A DNA stretch of 36,771 nucleotides from a virus. The stretch lies in the IMG/VR virus record IMGVR_UViG_3300012944_000020, positions 1 through 36,771 of that record; one strand, 5' to 3'. Under the pieces are notes generated by a model. The model did no database searches. It was not told the DNA's origin and worked only from the letters and a program-made list of their open reading frames with translations. This document shows positions 6,916 to 16,841 of this stretch, in pieces; position 1 is the first letter of the stretch; every line of letters starts with the position of its first letter. Both the position numbers and the translations under genes were made by a program.

Positions 6916-9900
6916 ATGGGCGCTTTTTCAGGCAGCGGACTTTCGCTCGGAACCCTTTGGGTCAATATAGCCGCTTCGGTCGATGACGCGCTGGCTGAGT
7001 TCACGAAGTTCTCGAAGGATGCGACCGCCCTTGCCCAAACTGCGGGCGCGAGTATCACGGATAGTCTCGACGTAACTATAGCAGCGCCCGATTTGTCGCC
7101 CTTGAGCGCTGCTATGGCAACGGCTGGTGAATCCGCCAAGCAGGCGGGCGAGCAGTTGAACTTGTTCGCGGCGGATGCTGATGGAATTTCCTTTGCGAAC
7201 GCGGACGGCCAGCTCAACATGTTTACCGACGAGCTGGGCGCCTTCGCCAGTGGGACCAAGGACGCGGAGGCCGGGGCGAGCGGGCTCGGCCAGGCATTCG
7301 GGCAGTTAGGCCAGGAGGCAGCTTCCGCAGGGGAGGATGCGCATTCGGGCGGCGAGGGTTTCGCCGAGTTTGCCGACAAGATTCCCCTGATCGGCGGATT
7401 ACTCGCCGCGCTTGCGGGCGGAGCCTTGCTCGACATCGGCAAGGAACTGCTCGACATTGGTGAGAAAGCGATCCAAGTCGCTGAAATCTTCGACAATGCT
7501 TCGATTCAGATGGAACGCGCCACGGGAGCTGAAGGTCAAGCTCTCGCCGGTTTGGATGAGAGTTTTAAGACGTTATTTGCCAACTCCTCAGCCTCGGCAG
7601 AGGGAATCGCCACCGCGCTAACGCAGATCACTGTACGCACGGGAGCCACGGGAGCCGCGCTTGAAGAGCTGACTAAATCCGCGATTGACTTCGCCAAGAT
7701 CACTGGAACGGATCTTGCCACTTCGGTTCAGCTCAATGAGAAATTATTCGCGCGATGGAGCATCGCCACCGCGGACCAGGCCGGCAAACTCGATGTCTTA
7801 TATGAAGCCGCGCGGCGTTCCGCTGGAACGGTCGCTTCGCTTGCGCAATCGCTCACTACGCTCAGTCCGGTGCTACGTAGTTTCGGTATGGATTTTACCG
7901 AAGCAGCGGCGTTGGTGGGCAGTTTCGAAAAGGCGGGTCTCGACGCCACTGACATGACGATGGGGCTGAAAAGCATCCTTGCGAAATTTGTGGAAGCCGG
8001 GAAAGATCCCAAGCAGGCGCTCGCTGATTTAATCCAGGAATTACAGGACACCGAATCGCGGGAGCAAGCGTTGAAGGCTGGTTTGGACGCCGGGTTGACC
8101 GGACGGTCGCTTCCGGCCTTCGTCGATGCGGTCAAAAACGGAGCCTTCCAGTTGGGTGTAATGAAGACGGCCCTGGATAATGCCGGGGGCAGCGTCGCGG
8201 CTATGGCGGCAAAGACAGACACGTTGTCCGAATCCTGGTCAAAATTAGGCCATGGTGTTCTGGTGTCGCTAGATCCACTAACCAAAGCATTTGCCGAGGC
8301 TTTGGCGAATCTGAATCAGTTTCTCGATGCCCTGTCGCGGGGGAAGGACCTTATTGCAGAAGCGCAAAAGAATGCCCAAAAGATAACGCCGCCGGCAATC
8401 ACAAAGACGGGGACTTCGGATGCTCTTAAAGATCCCACGCTCATTCAATCCCCGGCTCTGCAAGGGATCAACGCGCTTAACGATGCCATAGAGAAGAACG
8501 CCAAAGCGGGCGCGGCATTGGCGAATACAACGCTACCGGGCATAGCAAATGCATTGCAAAAGATAGTCCCGCCGGCGAAGCAGGGTGCAGATGGCCTGAG
8601 GGATCATGCGGCCGCCGCCACTGCCGCCGCCAGTGCCACGGGTCTACTATCGCAGGCCTCTGAAGTCTGGTTTGCGATAGCAAGCAAGTTGACCGCGCTG
8701 CACAAGCAATATATCGGGACTCTCGCGGATACAGCGCTCGGTCTCAAACAAGTGGAGGACGTGACAAAGATCCTAGCGCCATCGGCGGATGGCCTGGGCA
8801 CGGCGCTCGGCACCGTGACTTCCGGTTTAGCGCCAATACCGGCACTGACCGCAGACGTAGCCCAAGTAATCGCTCAATTGGGCAATGAGGCCGGTAATGC
8901 CGTCACGCCAGTCATAACCCTTCAAAACCAGTTACATATTCTGGGACTCAAATCGAAAGAGGAGTATCAAGGAATTGCCGACACGGCAGCGGCTGCTTAC
9001 CGGGCGATTCTAAACGATCAGGATGCGAGCGAGACGGAAATTCTCCAGGCGGAGGAGGTAATGCTTGAAACTCGCATTGCCGCCTGGATTTACGCCGGAA
9101 ACGCCATCGATCAAACCGATAAAGACACTCTCGCCAAGGTAAAGGCGCGGCTTGCTGAACTGGAGGGCTCCATAAAAACCTCCGGGCAGCGCCAGTTGAC
9201 CATATGGCAGGACACCATGAAGAAGGCCGGCCGGATTATTGAATCGGCGGCGGGCACGTTCGCTTCCGATATCTTCAAACGTCTTTTCGAGGGATCGGAC
9301 ACTAACAAGCAGCTCGATCAGCAGGCGGCCGATCTTCAGAAGTCGCTAGCGGACAGGCAGACGGCTCTTGACAAGTTCGAGGCCGATAACAATCAGAAGC
9401 AGGCAGATGCCACTCAGCAATACGAGCAATCGCTCGCCGACGAAGACGCGGCCTACGCCAAATCGCTAGCCGATAAACAGGCAGCCTTCGACAAGGATGC
9501 AGCGGATATCGCCGGGAAACAGGCGAAACTCGACGCGAATTATCAGGCCGATCTCGCCAAGACGACGAAAGATTATCAGGATTCGCTGGCCTCGAAACAG
9601 CAGGACTATGACAAGTTTGTCCAGGATGCGACCGCCGCGGAAGCGGGCAAAGAAAAGGACTTGGCAGACCGGCTCGCGAGCGAACAGAAGGATCTTCAGG
9701 AGTCGCTGGCCAAGGAGACGCTCGACTACAACCGGTATGCCGGGGACGTTACCGCCAAGATCGCCGAGATCCAGAAATCGCACTCGGAATCGCTCGCGAG
9801 CGAGCTGGCGGATCTGGACCAATCATTGGCCGATCGCCGCCAGGAGTACAGCGATTATGTCCAGGACGCCAACCGCTCGCTCGCCCGAATCGGCGAGGAC

Positions 9901-11472
9901 CACGCGCAGAATATCGCCGATCAAACCTCCACCACGCAAGACAACATCGCCGCGCAGACCAAGGACTACAAGCGCTATGCGCAGGACACGCAGGCGCAAC
10001 TTGCGCAGATCCGCAAGAAGCACGGCGGGGTCTACTCGCAGGAAGAGGCGGACCTACAAAAATCATTCGACCGGCGGACCGAGGACTATAACTCTTCGAT
10101 CGATGATCAGAACAAGAAGCTGGCCGACTTCGTTACCGCCGAAAAACGCAAGCAACAGCAGGAGGAACAGGACTTACAGGATAGTCTGGCCCGCAAAGCG
10201 CGAGATCAGGCCGAATATGAAACCCAGATTCAAACCAAGCGCGCTGAGACGATAGGCAAGAACGCAGAGGATCAGGCCAGCGAGATCGCCGCGCAACAGC
10301 AGGCGCTGGCGCGAAAGACGCAGGACTTCGACGCCTACCAGCTGGAGATCGCAGGCAAGCTGACGGCGGCAGAGCAGCAGTATGAGCAGGGGCTTGCCGA
10401 CAACCGCGCCGCGCTTCAACAGGAGCTGACCGACAAGAAAACGGATCTTGACCAATACAATACCGACGCCGCGGGGAAATATGACGCGGACGTGGCGAAA
10501 CTCAATGCGAACTATGCCGAGGACCGTGGAAACCTCGATCAGAACTTGGCGGATAAACTGGCGGATCTTGAGCAGTTCAATACGGACGCCAAAACGAAGC
10601 ATGACGGCAACGTCGCCAATGCCAAGGCCGCTTACCAGCAGACGACTACCGATCTCGAAACGGAATTGACCAATCAGCTCGCCGATTACACGCAATTTGT
10701 AACGGACACAAAGACCAAGCTGGAAGAGATCCGCCAGGCGCATAAGACGCTGTGGCAGGATATCGGCGGCTTCGGGGTATCAGCGATCGAATCGATCGGC
10801 CAGGCGCTCGTTTCGCTGGCAGCAAGCGAGGCCGTAAAAGAACTGGGCAAGCTGGTGTTTGGCACTGCCACAGCAGCGGCGGGCGGGGCGGCACAGGGCT
10901 CGGGCAGCGCGGCAGGCGCGGCCGGCCAGGTCGCGGGCCAGGTCGCCAGCGGGCTCGCTGGCCTGGTGACGGCGATTAGCGGCGTGGTTACATCGATTTC
11001 AAGCGTGATCCAGAATTTTCAGTTGGCCGCCGTCAATAAGTCGCTCGACGTGATTGTCAATCACACACTGCGCATTTTCAATGAACTCTATTACTTCCGC
11101 ATAGATGCATGGAGCCGGTGGAGCAGCTTTCAGTACATCAAGGACGACATCATTAGGGACCTAAACGCGATCATGGATGACAGCAATCTGTCGATCCTGA
11201 AATTCGATGACATGATCACAAAGCTTACTTCGATCAGCGACTCGTCGGCGCATGCATCGGCCATGCTGGATCGCATCGCAGGCGCGCCGGATCAATACGG
11301 CAGCGCTTCTCTACTCGATCAATTATTGACTAAAATCACCAGCCTCTCGGGCAGTCTCGATGGAGCGGGACTTTCCAGCTCTTCGATGAGCATGAATCTG
11401 TACGGCACCGATCCGACGCTTGTCGCATCCAGGATCGCTCAACAATTGCGCTTGCAGGGCGGCTTCTCCTAG
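6916..11472 (+). CDS. Tape measure protein with 40-residue repeats
   Basis: This 1518-residue protein sets the tail length and is the largest gene in the window. Residues 1-160 are helical with Ala/Gly-rich parts; a hydrophobic segment (IPLIGGLLAALAGGALLDIG) near residues 157-176 is typical of the part that enters the host membrane. Residues about 200-520 resemble the TP901 tape measure core, including ATGAEGQALAGLDESFKTLF and a QLNEKLFARW segment. Residues 817-1256 are eleven consecutive 40-residue charged coiled-coil repeats, each starting with a DYxxY/DLxxF-like motif, and a twelfth starts at 1257. A second Gly/Ala-rich hydrophobic region lies near residues 1320-1370. It follows the chaperones by 4 nt and precedes the tail-tip genes. 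Confidence 0.93.
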   Translation: MGAFSGSGLSLGTLWVNIAASVDDALAEFTKFSKDATALAQTAGASITDSLDVTIAAPDLSPLSAAMATAGESAKQAGEQLNLFAADADGISFANADGQLNMFTDELGAFASGTKDAEAGASGLGQAFGQLGQEAASAGEDAHSGGEGFAEFADKIPLIGGLLAALAGGALLDIGKELLDIGEKAIQVAEIFDNASIQMERATGAEGQALAGLDESFKTLFANSSASAEGIATALTQITVRTGATGAALEELTKSAIDFAKITGTDLATSVQLNEKLFARWSIATADQAGKLDVLYEAARRSAGTVASLAQSLTTLSPVLRSFGMDFTEAAALVGSFEKAGLDATDMTMGLKSILAKFVEAGKDPKQALADLIQELQDTESREQALKAGLDAGLTGRSLPAFVDAVKNGAFQLGVMKTALDNAGGSVAAMAAKTDTLSESWSKLGHGVLVSLDPLTKAFAEALANLNQFLDALSRGKDLIAEAQKNAQKITPPAITKTGTSDALKDPTLIQSPALQGINALNDAIEKNAKAGAALANTTLPGIANALQKIVPPAKQGADGLRDHAAAATAAASATGLLSQASEVWFAIASKLTALHKQYIGTLADTALGLKQVEDVTKILAPSADGLGTALGTVTSGLAPIPALTADVAQVIAQLGNEAGNAVTPVITLQNQLHILGLKSKEEYQGIADTAAAAYRAILNDQDASETEILQAEEVMLETRIAAWIYAGNAIDQTDKDTLAKVKARLAELEGSIKTSGQRQLTIWQDTMKKAGRIIESAAGTFASDIFKRLFEGSDTNKQLDQQAADLQKSLADRQTALDKFEADNNQKQADATQQYEQSLADEDAAYAKSLADKQAAFDKDAADIAGKQAKLDANYQADLAKTTKDYQDSLASKQQDYDKFVQDATAAEAGKEKDLADRLASEQKDLQESLAKETLDYNRYAGDVTAKIAEIQKSHSESLASELADLDQSLADRRQEYSDYVQDANRSLARIGEDHAQNIADQTSTTQDNIAAQTKDYKRYAQDTQAQLAQIRKKHGGVYSQEEADLQKSFDRRTEDYNSSIDDQNKKLADFVTAEKRKQQQEEQDLQDSLARKARDQAEYETQIQTKRAETIGKNAEDQASEIAAQQQALARKTQDFDAYQLEIAGKLTAAEQQYEQGLADNRAALQQELTDKKTDLDQYNTDAAGKYDADVAKLNANYAEDRGNLDQNLADKLADLEQFNTDAKTKHDGNVANAKAAYQQTTTDLETELTNQLADYTQFVTDTKTKLEEIRQAHKTLWQDIGGFGVSAIESIGQALVSLAASEAVKELGKLVFGTATAAAGGAAQGSGSAAGAAGQVAGQVASGLAGLVTAISGVVTSISSVIQNFQLAAVNKSLDVIVNHTLRIFNELYYFRIDAWSRWSSFQYIKDDIIRDLNAIMDDSNLSILKFDDMITKLTSISDSSAHASAMLDRIAGAPDQYGSASLLDQLLTKITSLSGSLDGAGLSSSSMSMNLYGTDPTLVASRIAQQLRLQGGFS
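9364..10683 (+). repeat. Eleven in-frame 120-bp (40-residue) repeats in the tape measure gene
   Basis: The motif series ALDKF, AFDKD, DYDKF, DYNRY, EYSDY, DYKRY, DYNSS, DQAEY, DFDAY, DLDQY, DLEQF, DYTQF begins every 40 residues exactly, from residue 817 to residue 1257, with no insertions or deletions. The DNA copies are strongly diverged, so this is an old, selected register and not a recent tandem expansion. Confidence 0.9.
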
Positions 11473-11475
11473 GCG

Positions 11476-11509
11476 AGCGGGCGGAAAGTCCGCCCGCCGC
11501 CCGCCCGCT
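11476..11509. repeat. GAGCGGGCGG-type palindrome, copy 1
   Basis: AGCGGGCGG (11476-11484) and its exact complement CCGCCCGCT (11501-11509) flank a 16-nt centre. A competing 8-bp hairpin, CGGGCGGA-AAG-TCCGCCCG (11478-11496), is also possible. It fills most of the 53-nt gap between the tape measure stop and the next tail gene. Read in the frame of that next gene it gives ERAESPPAAR, the same peptide pattern as the copies at 34356 and 29700. Confidence 0.8.
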
Positions 11510-11525
11510 GAAAGAATCCCCGATT

Positions 11526-13913
11526 ATGCGCGTCCGCGCGTTTCTCGACAGTTACGACGTTTCCGGCGCGATCCTCATCGATAGTGTGCAGATCGAGCAG
11601 GATTCCACGCAAGCCATTTCGACGGCTGCCGCTGCGTTTGTGCAGGTATATGGCGAAGCGCGGTACGACAATGCCACGTACGATCACGCGAGCTATCGCT
11701 ATACATGGACCGCGCAAGAGTGGTCCCAATTCGTGCTTTCCGATCAGGATACCGGGCAGATTCTCTTCGCCGGGTACGTTCTTTCGGTGCAGCGCCGCAC
11801 TGAGGGGCCACACGTCCGGATTGATCTACAGGCTTCTGATTGGGGCATTCTGTTTGAGCGCGCCGTGATGACCGAGGTTTGGCCGGCGGGCACGCTCGAT
11901 TCGACCATTATCGAAGATTGCCTGGCGGCCGTGCCGCAGCTCGGCCGGGGCACGATCGTGACGCAAATCGCCGATATCGGCGAATTCGCCGTCAAGGATC
12001 AACGGGTGCGGGACGTGCTCGACCAGGTTTGCCAGTTGACGGGCGGTGAGTGGAACGTGAGCTATGACGGAAAGCTGAATTACTACCGTTCGGGCTCGAT
12101 TGTGGCTCCGTTCATTCTCTCCGATCAACCGGCCGGGCCCGACAACGAGCCGTTTTCATTGGACGATTATCAGAACGATTTTACAGATGCCGCGAACCGC
12201 GTCCTGGTTCTGGGGGCGATTGACGATATCTCCGAAGTTCGCGAAACCGCGGAGGATCTTTCGAGCCAACAGCAATATGGAGTGCTCTCAGTCACGCTCG
12301 TAAACCGGGAGATTTACGATCCGGCGATGGCGCAACTGCTAGCCGAGAGTGAAATCGAAGAGCGGGCGTGGCCCAAGGTGACGATCAAGGCGTCTTATTA
12401 CCGGCCTGGCCTCACGCGCGGAATGACCGTCGAAATCGTAGCTGTCAAGTATGGGCTATCCGGAAGTTTATTGTTGCGCACGCTCGCGATCGCGATCGCG
12501 GCGCCGGATCGGACGAGGCAACCGGCCGGCCATGTGCTCAAGTATACGGCGACACTCGGCTGGCGTCCACCCGATCTGGTTTATTCCCTGCGTCGGATGC
12601 AACGCAATCCGTTGCAGCCGACGATCGTCGCGGACACGCCGGTAGCGCCCGGGTCGATCACCGAGGGCGATCTGGCGGCCGGGCTTGAACTGGTTCATGT
12701 GGTAGACGCGCTGCCAGTGCCGCCGCCGCCCGATTGGAGCGCGACGGCGTTGGCCGTCATCGCAGGCGATCCGTTTCACAAGCTATACCGGCGAACTGGC
12801 AACACGTGGACACTCGTTGTTGACGCCGATTCGATCCAAGGGCAGCTCCAAACAAGCCAATTGGCGCCGGGCTCGGTAACCTCAACGGTGCTCGCCGATG
12901 GCTCAGTTGTCACGGCGAAAATCCCCGCGGGCGCAATCGGCGCGCCGCAGCTCGCCGCATCGAGCGTCACCGCGAATGCGATCGCCGCCAATGCGATCTA
13001 TGCGCAAGCGCTACAGGCCAACTCGGTAACGGCGATCGCGCTCGCCGCAAATTCTGTTGTGGCCGGCAAGATCGCCGCGCTCGCGGTGATCGCGGGGACG
13101 ATCGCGGCCGATGCTGTGACGGCCGGGACAATCACTGCGGGCGCGGTCCGTGCCGGCAACCTGGCCGCGGGCGCGGTGACGGCGGGCACTATCGCGTCCG
13201 GATCGATCCGCGCGCAAGATGCGGTATTCCAAACGGGCGCGATTCAAAGCGCCGACATTCAGAGTCTCACTGGCGATAAGATCACGGCGCACAGCATCAC
13301 TTCGGACAAGTTGAGCGCGCTTGAAATTGCAGTAGGGTACGGCGGCGACAAGCCGGGCCGCGTGGGCGTGTATTCACAGAGCGGCCTTTTCGCCGTGTTG
13401 GGCGACATGGGCGCGAGCGGGTTGCCGGCCGGGAACTATTGGGGCATTTGGGCGAAGGTCGCGGCCTTCGGCGGCAGCGGGTACAGCGATTCCAAGATGT
13501 ACACGGATCTCGTGGGGAACATGTTCCTTCGGAACGTCTCGCTTACGATTTCGGCCTCGGATGGGAGCACAATCGTTACCAGTCCGACAACCTTCGATTC
13601 GAGCTATGCAAATGCGCTCGCGATCACAAACACAAAGCCGGGCGATTCCCAATCCAATCTGATATCGCGCGGCCTCGTGATCCGCAATTCTATCGGTACG
13701 GCAATCGGCGCGCTCGTGCGCAATCCGTCTAGTATGACGTGCGACTTGGTTTTATACTCTTTAGCCGGCGCATTTAGCGTGCTAATCGAAGGCGCATCGG
13801 GCATCGTGCGTGCGACGGGTTTTCAAGTCGGCGGCAATCCCGGCTTCACTGGGCAGGTTCCGGCCGGCCGCGCCATCAACGTGCAAGGCGGCATGATCAC
13901 AGGGTATGTCTGA
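11526..13913 (+). CDS. Tail hub / central tail tip protein with five-residue repeat stalk
   Basis: This 795-residue protein follows the tape measure, where distal tail and hub proteins are encoded. Residues 1-330 resemble the hub domains of tail-associated proteins, with an AFLDSYDVSGAILID strand start, QFVLSDQDTGQILFAGYV and a later RGMTVEIVAVKYGLSGSLLLR segment. Residues about 450-570 are a stalk with a five-residue period (V/I/L-x-A-x-x, for example VTAGT ITAGA VRAGN LAAGA), as seen in central tail fibres. The last 200 residues form a separate tip domain. It probably joins the tail tube to the host-contacting apparatus. The exact homologue is uncertain. Confidence 0.78.
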   Translation: MRVRAFLDSYDVSGAILIDSVQIEQDSTQAISTAAAAFVQVYGEARYDNATYDHASYRYTWTAQEWSQFVLSDQDTGQILFAGYVLSVQRRTEGPHVRIDLQASDWGILFERAVMTEVWPAGTLDSTIIEDCLAAVPQLGRGTIVTQIADIGEFAVKDQRVRDVLDQVCQLTGGEWNVSYDGKLNYYRSGSIVAPFILSDQPAGPDNEPFSLDDYQNDFTDAANRVLVLGAIDDISEVRETAEDLSSQQQYGVLSVTLVNREIYDPAMAQLLAESEIEERAWPKVTIKASYYRPGLTRGMTVEIVAVKYGLSGSLLLRTLAIAIAAPDRTRQPAGHVLKYTATLGWRPPDLVYSLRRMQRNPLQPTIVADTPVAPGSITEGDLAAGLELVHVVDALPVPPPPDWSATALAVIAGDPFHKLYRRTGNTWTLVVDADSIQGQLQTSQLAPGSVTSTVLADGSVVTAKIPAGAIGAPQLAASSVTANAIAANAIYAQALQANSVTAIALAANSVVAGKIAALAVIAGTIAADAVTAGTITAGAVRAGNLAAGAVTAGTIASGSIRAQDAVFQTGAIQSADIQSLTGDKITAHSITSDKLSALEIAVGYGGDKPGRVGVYSQSGLFAVLGDMGASGLPAGNYWGIWAKVAAFGGSGYSDSKMYTDLVGNMFLRNVSLTISASDGSTIVTSPTTFDSSYANALAITNTKPGDSQSNLISRGLVIRNSIGTAIGALVRNPSSMTCDLVLYSLAGAFSVLIEGASGIVRATGFQVGGNPGFTGQVPAGRAINVQGGMITGYV

Positions 13914-14116
13914 TGGGCGCGGAGTTGAAAGACATTCCGCTCGATGTGCCGATTCCACTCGCGCATGCGGTGTGCCGGTGGAGCGAGGAAGACGGCGTGT
14001 GGCTCTCGTGGGACGCATGGGTGGATGGAATTTTCAGGCGCAATGCCGAGCGGCGGTCTAAGCAATCGCAACAATCACTTTTCGAGGAGAAACGATCATA
14101 TGCAAGTCAAACATAA
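13913..14116 (+). CDS. Small unrecognised tail-region protein
   Basis: This 67-residue protein starts with an ATG overlapping the stop of the hub gene. The first 40 residues contain several tryptophans (CRWSEEDGVWLSWDAW) and the rest is basic and Gln-rich. Its 3' end overlaps the next gene by 17 nt. Position suggests a tail-tip accessory; I do not recognise it. Confidence 0.6.
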   Translation: MGAELKDIPLDVPIPLAHAVCRWSEEDGVWLSWDAWVDGIFRRNAERRSKQSQQSLFEEKRSYASQT

Positions 14117-14453
14117 GCTTTCGCCCGCGATGGCGGAATTTTCGCAGCAAGCGGTAAAGCAGTTGGGCGAGCTCCGCAACCGATGGCTGATGGCGATGGG
14201 CTCGGTCAAAGAGATCGAAGGGCAGATTGAGATTCTGAATACCTCGATCAATCAGCAAGTGCTGATCACTCGCCAGGCGGAAAGCTTGCCGCAACCGCTC
14301 GCGGGCGGCAGCTATCAACTCTCGGCCGACTGCCAATATCTCGTTGGCGAGGTTGCGGACGTGCCGGCCGTGGCAGACAAAGCGCCCGCGGCCATCGTCG
14401 AAGTGCCGGCCGCGCATGTAAATGGAGCCGATCGGGAGACCGGCAATGTCTGA
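14100..14453 (+). CDS. Small helical tail-region protein
   Basis: This 117-residue protein has a good GAGGAG ribosome binding site before the ATG at 14100. Residues 1-60 are helical with a probable coiled coil (FSQQAVKQLGELRNRW and VKEIEGQIEILN). The second half is Ala/Val/Pro-rich. It overlaps the next gene, the receptor-binding fibre, by ATGTCTGA, so the two are translationally coupled. A chaperone or adaptor for the fibre is plausible but unproven. Confidence 0.65.
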   Translation: MQVKHKLSPAMAEFSQQAVKQLGELRNRWLMAMGSVKEIEGQIEILNTSINQQVLITRQAESLPQPLAGGSYQLSADCQYLVGEVADVPAVADKAPAAIVEVPAAHVNGADRETGNV

Positions 14454-16821
14454 CTCGCGGGCGCCGTTCCGTCTGGGAGCCGCGCCGGCGGCGCCCGCCG
14501 GCTTTCCGCCAGACGTGGCGCCGAATCAGATTATTTTCGCCTCGCACATTAATGCGATTCGCAATTCCGTCGCCCTTTGGCCTGGCGACGTGAATGCGCA
14601 GTCTCACACGTTGAGCAACGTCAATCTCGTGAATGCCACGGGCGTGATGATCGATCCGACGACGACGCCAGGGGACTTGATCTCGCGTGGCGCGGTGGCA
14701 ACGGAGCGGTTGCCGGTGGGGACGACCGGCCAGGTGCTTACGGCTGATACCGCGCTTGTGGGCAAGCTCAAATGGGCGACTCCTATAGGGGCGGTTTCGA
14801 GCGTTTTCGGGCGCGTGGGCGCGATTGTGGCGGCGGCGGGCGACTATACCGCCGCGCAAGTGCTCAACGCAGTGTCCGATGCTGTATCCTACGCGAATCC
14901 TACATGGCTCGCTTCCCTGGCATGGGCGAAAATCGCTGGCGCGCCTGCTACCTATGCGCCATCGCCTCACACGCATGATGCTTCCGAGATTGTTTCCGGC
15001 CGGATGGCCTCGGCGCGCCTCGGTACCGGCATAGCCGATGCGAGCGTGTATCTTCGCGGCGATGGGGTGTGGGCGGCGGCGGGCGGCGGATCGGGCGGCG
15101 GTGTGTCCACCGTGTTCGGGCGAGCGGGCGCGGTGATCGCGCAAACCGGCGACTACAATGCGGCGCAAGTAACCGGCGCGGTACAAGACAAGACTTCGGT
15201 CAAGGGTGACTTGCTGGTACGCTCTGCGGTGCAAATCGAACGGTTCGGCGCGGGCGCGGACGGGCAAGCGCTTGTATCCGATTCGACGCAACCGGCCGGG
15301 CTTAAATGGTCAACAGTAACCGGAACGTGGATCGATCCCACAACCACGCGCGGGGATTTGCTGGTACGCAACTCGGTAACAATCGTCCGGTTGCCGGTGG
15401 GCGGCGATGGGCAAGTGCTCACGGCGGACAACGCGAGCGCGAACGGCGTCAAGTGGGCAAATCCTACGGGCGGCGGCGGTGCGGTTTCGAGTGTGTTCGG
15501 GCGGACTGGCGCAATCGTGGCCGCGCCAGGCGACTATACGGCGGCGCAAGTGCTTAACGCGCTTTCCGATCTCAACGCTTATGCGAATCCGTCTTGGTTG
15601 GTTTCGCTGACGTGGGGCAAGATTACGGGCACTCCGGCATTCCTAGTCGATCCGACTACCACGAAGGGCGATGTGCTGGCGCGCTCGGCGACGGCGGTAG
15701 GGCGTTTGCCGGTTGGATCAGACGGGCAAGTGCTGACGGCGGATGCGGCCTCAACGCTCGGCGTCAGGTGGGCGCAAGCGGCGGCGGCGGCGCAAACGCC
15801 GTGGACTAGCGACATCGACGGCGCGGGTTTCACGCTCAAAAACGTGGGTAAGATCGGCATCGGAACGGCGGCTCCCAGCTATCTCCTCAGCGTTGTAGCG
15901 GCACCAGCCACTAATTGCGTCGCTGAATTTGTCGCTCCTTCGGGCCAGGGCACTTATATTGAGTTGGGGGTTAAGGGGCAAAGTGCTGAACTCCTGGCGG
16001 CAGCCAACGGTGATTTCCAGATCGGTTGCTTTGGCTTAGTGGGCAACGTCTTTCAGCTTATCCGCTCTGGAGCAGTTACCAACACAATGACGCTGAAGGG
16101 CGGCAACGTCGGCATCGGGACGACGAATCCCGGCTGCTTGTTCCAGGCGCTCACTAGTTCTGTAGGGGCATCGGCGGCGGCGTTTTCCGGGCCTGCGGTC
16201 AATATCTATCTGACGCCATTCGCCGGTGCGCCAAATCCGGGCAGCAATGCGGCGCAAGCGGATGCGGGACTGATTGGGCTGGCCACGGCAGCGGGTCATT
16301 TCGGTTTGAACCAAGGCGACCTTGCAATTGTCACGCAAACCCGCACGGGAACGGCGGGCGGCAATCGAATCGTGTTTGGGCATCCGATAACCAATGTTGG
16401 TGATTATGTTTTCGGGATGTATTACAACCGGGGCAAGCTCGGTATCGGACAAGGTACGCCAACGTATCCGCTCGATGTGCTCGGCGACGTGAATTGCACC
16501 GGTGCGTTCCGCGTCAACGGCGTGGCGCTCTCGGGCGGCGGTGTAACCACACAAACGCAACCGGCGCGTGCTCTGAACACCATTTATCAGAACACTACAG
16601 GCAAATCGATATTCGTGAACGCTGTGGTCAGTGTCCCTGTTGGCGGCTCTATTTCGGCTCTTTCAGATTCAGCAACAAATCCAGGTACGATTGTGGCTGC
16701 TGGGTATAACGCTAGTACAACTACTGCGGCTACAGTGACACTTCCGTTTTGGGTGCTACCAGGAAATTATTACAAGGTTTCTGGTGGGACGTCTATATTT
16801 ACCTGGATAGAGTGGGTTTAA
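14446..16821 (+). CDS. Tail fibre, probable receptor-binding protein
   Basis: This 791-residue protein has repeated modules typical of trimeric fibres: three DPTTTxGD units, a fourth variant starting VKGDLL, each followed by an RLPVGxxGQVLTAD-like stretch, alternating with three or more SVFGRxGAIVAxxGDYTAAQV units. Residues about 470-700 form a larger beta-rich head. A separate tip follows residue 705, ending with NYYKVSGGTSIFTWIEWV, a pattern seen at the ends of other phage fibres. The tip is encoded by DNA visibly poorer in GC than the rest. The start is the ATG at 14446 overlapping the previous stop. It is expected at the tail end and should define host range. Confidence 0.85.
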   Translation: MSDSRAPFRLGAAPAAPAGFPPDVAPNQIIFASHINAIRNSVALWPGDVNAQSHTLSNVNLVNATGVMIDPTTTPGDLISRGAVATERLPVGTTGQVLTADTALVGKLKWATPIGAVSSVFGRVGAIVAAAGDYTAAQVLNAVSDAVSYANPTWLASLAWAKIAGAPATYAPSPHTHDASEIVSGRMASARLGTGIADASVYLRGDGVWAAAGGGSGGGVSTVFGRAGAVIAQTGDYNAAQVTGAVQDKTSVKGDLLVRSAVQIERFGAGADGQALVSDSTQPAGLKWSTVTGTWIDPTTTRGDLLVRNSVTIVRLPVGGDGQVLTADNASANGVKWANPTGGGGAVSSVFGRTGAIVAAPGDYTAAQVLNALSDLNAYANPSWLVSLTWGKITGTPAFLVDPTTTKGDVLARSATAVGRLPVGSDGQVLTADAASTLGVRWAQAAAAAQTPWTSDIDGAGFTLKNVGKIGIGTAAPSYLLSVVAAPATNCVAEFVAPSGQGTYIELGVKGQSAELLAAANGDFQIGCFGLVGNVFQLIRSGAVTNTMTLKGGNVGIGTTNPGCLFQALTSSVGASAAAFSGPAVNIYLTPFAGAPNPGSNAAQADAGLIGLATAAGHFGLNQGDLAIVTQTRTGTAGGNRIVFGHPITNVGDYVFGMYYNRGKLGIGQGTPTYPLDVLGDVNCTGAFRVNGVALSGGGVTTQTQPARALNTIYQNTTGKSIFVNAVVSVPVGGSISALSDSATNPGTIVAAGYNASTTTAATVTLPFWVLPGNYYKVSGGTSIFTWIEWV

Positions 16822-16841
16822 AACAAAAAAGGAAGCAAACG

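Noticed and set aside
14266-15291. 341-codon leftward open frame opposite the tail fibre
   Set aside because: Arg/His-rich antisense translation of a strongly supported fibre gene with repeated modules.
14640-15780. Repeated segments that might suggest a CRISPR array
   Set aside because: The repeats are coding modules of the fibre with variable length and no palindromic repeat or unique spacers of constant size.
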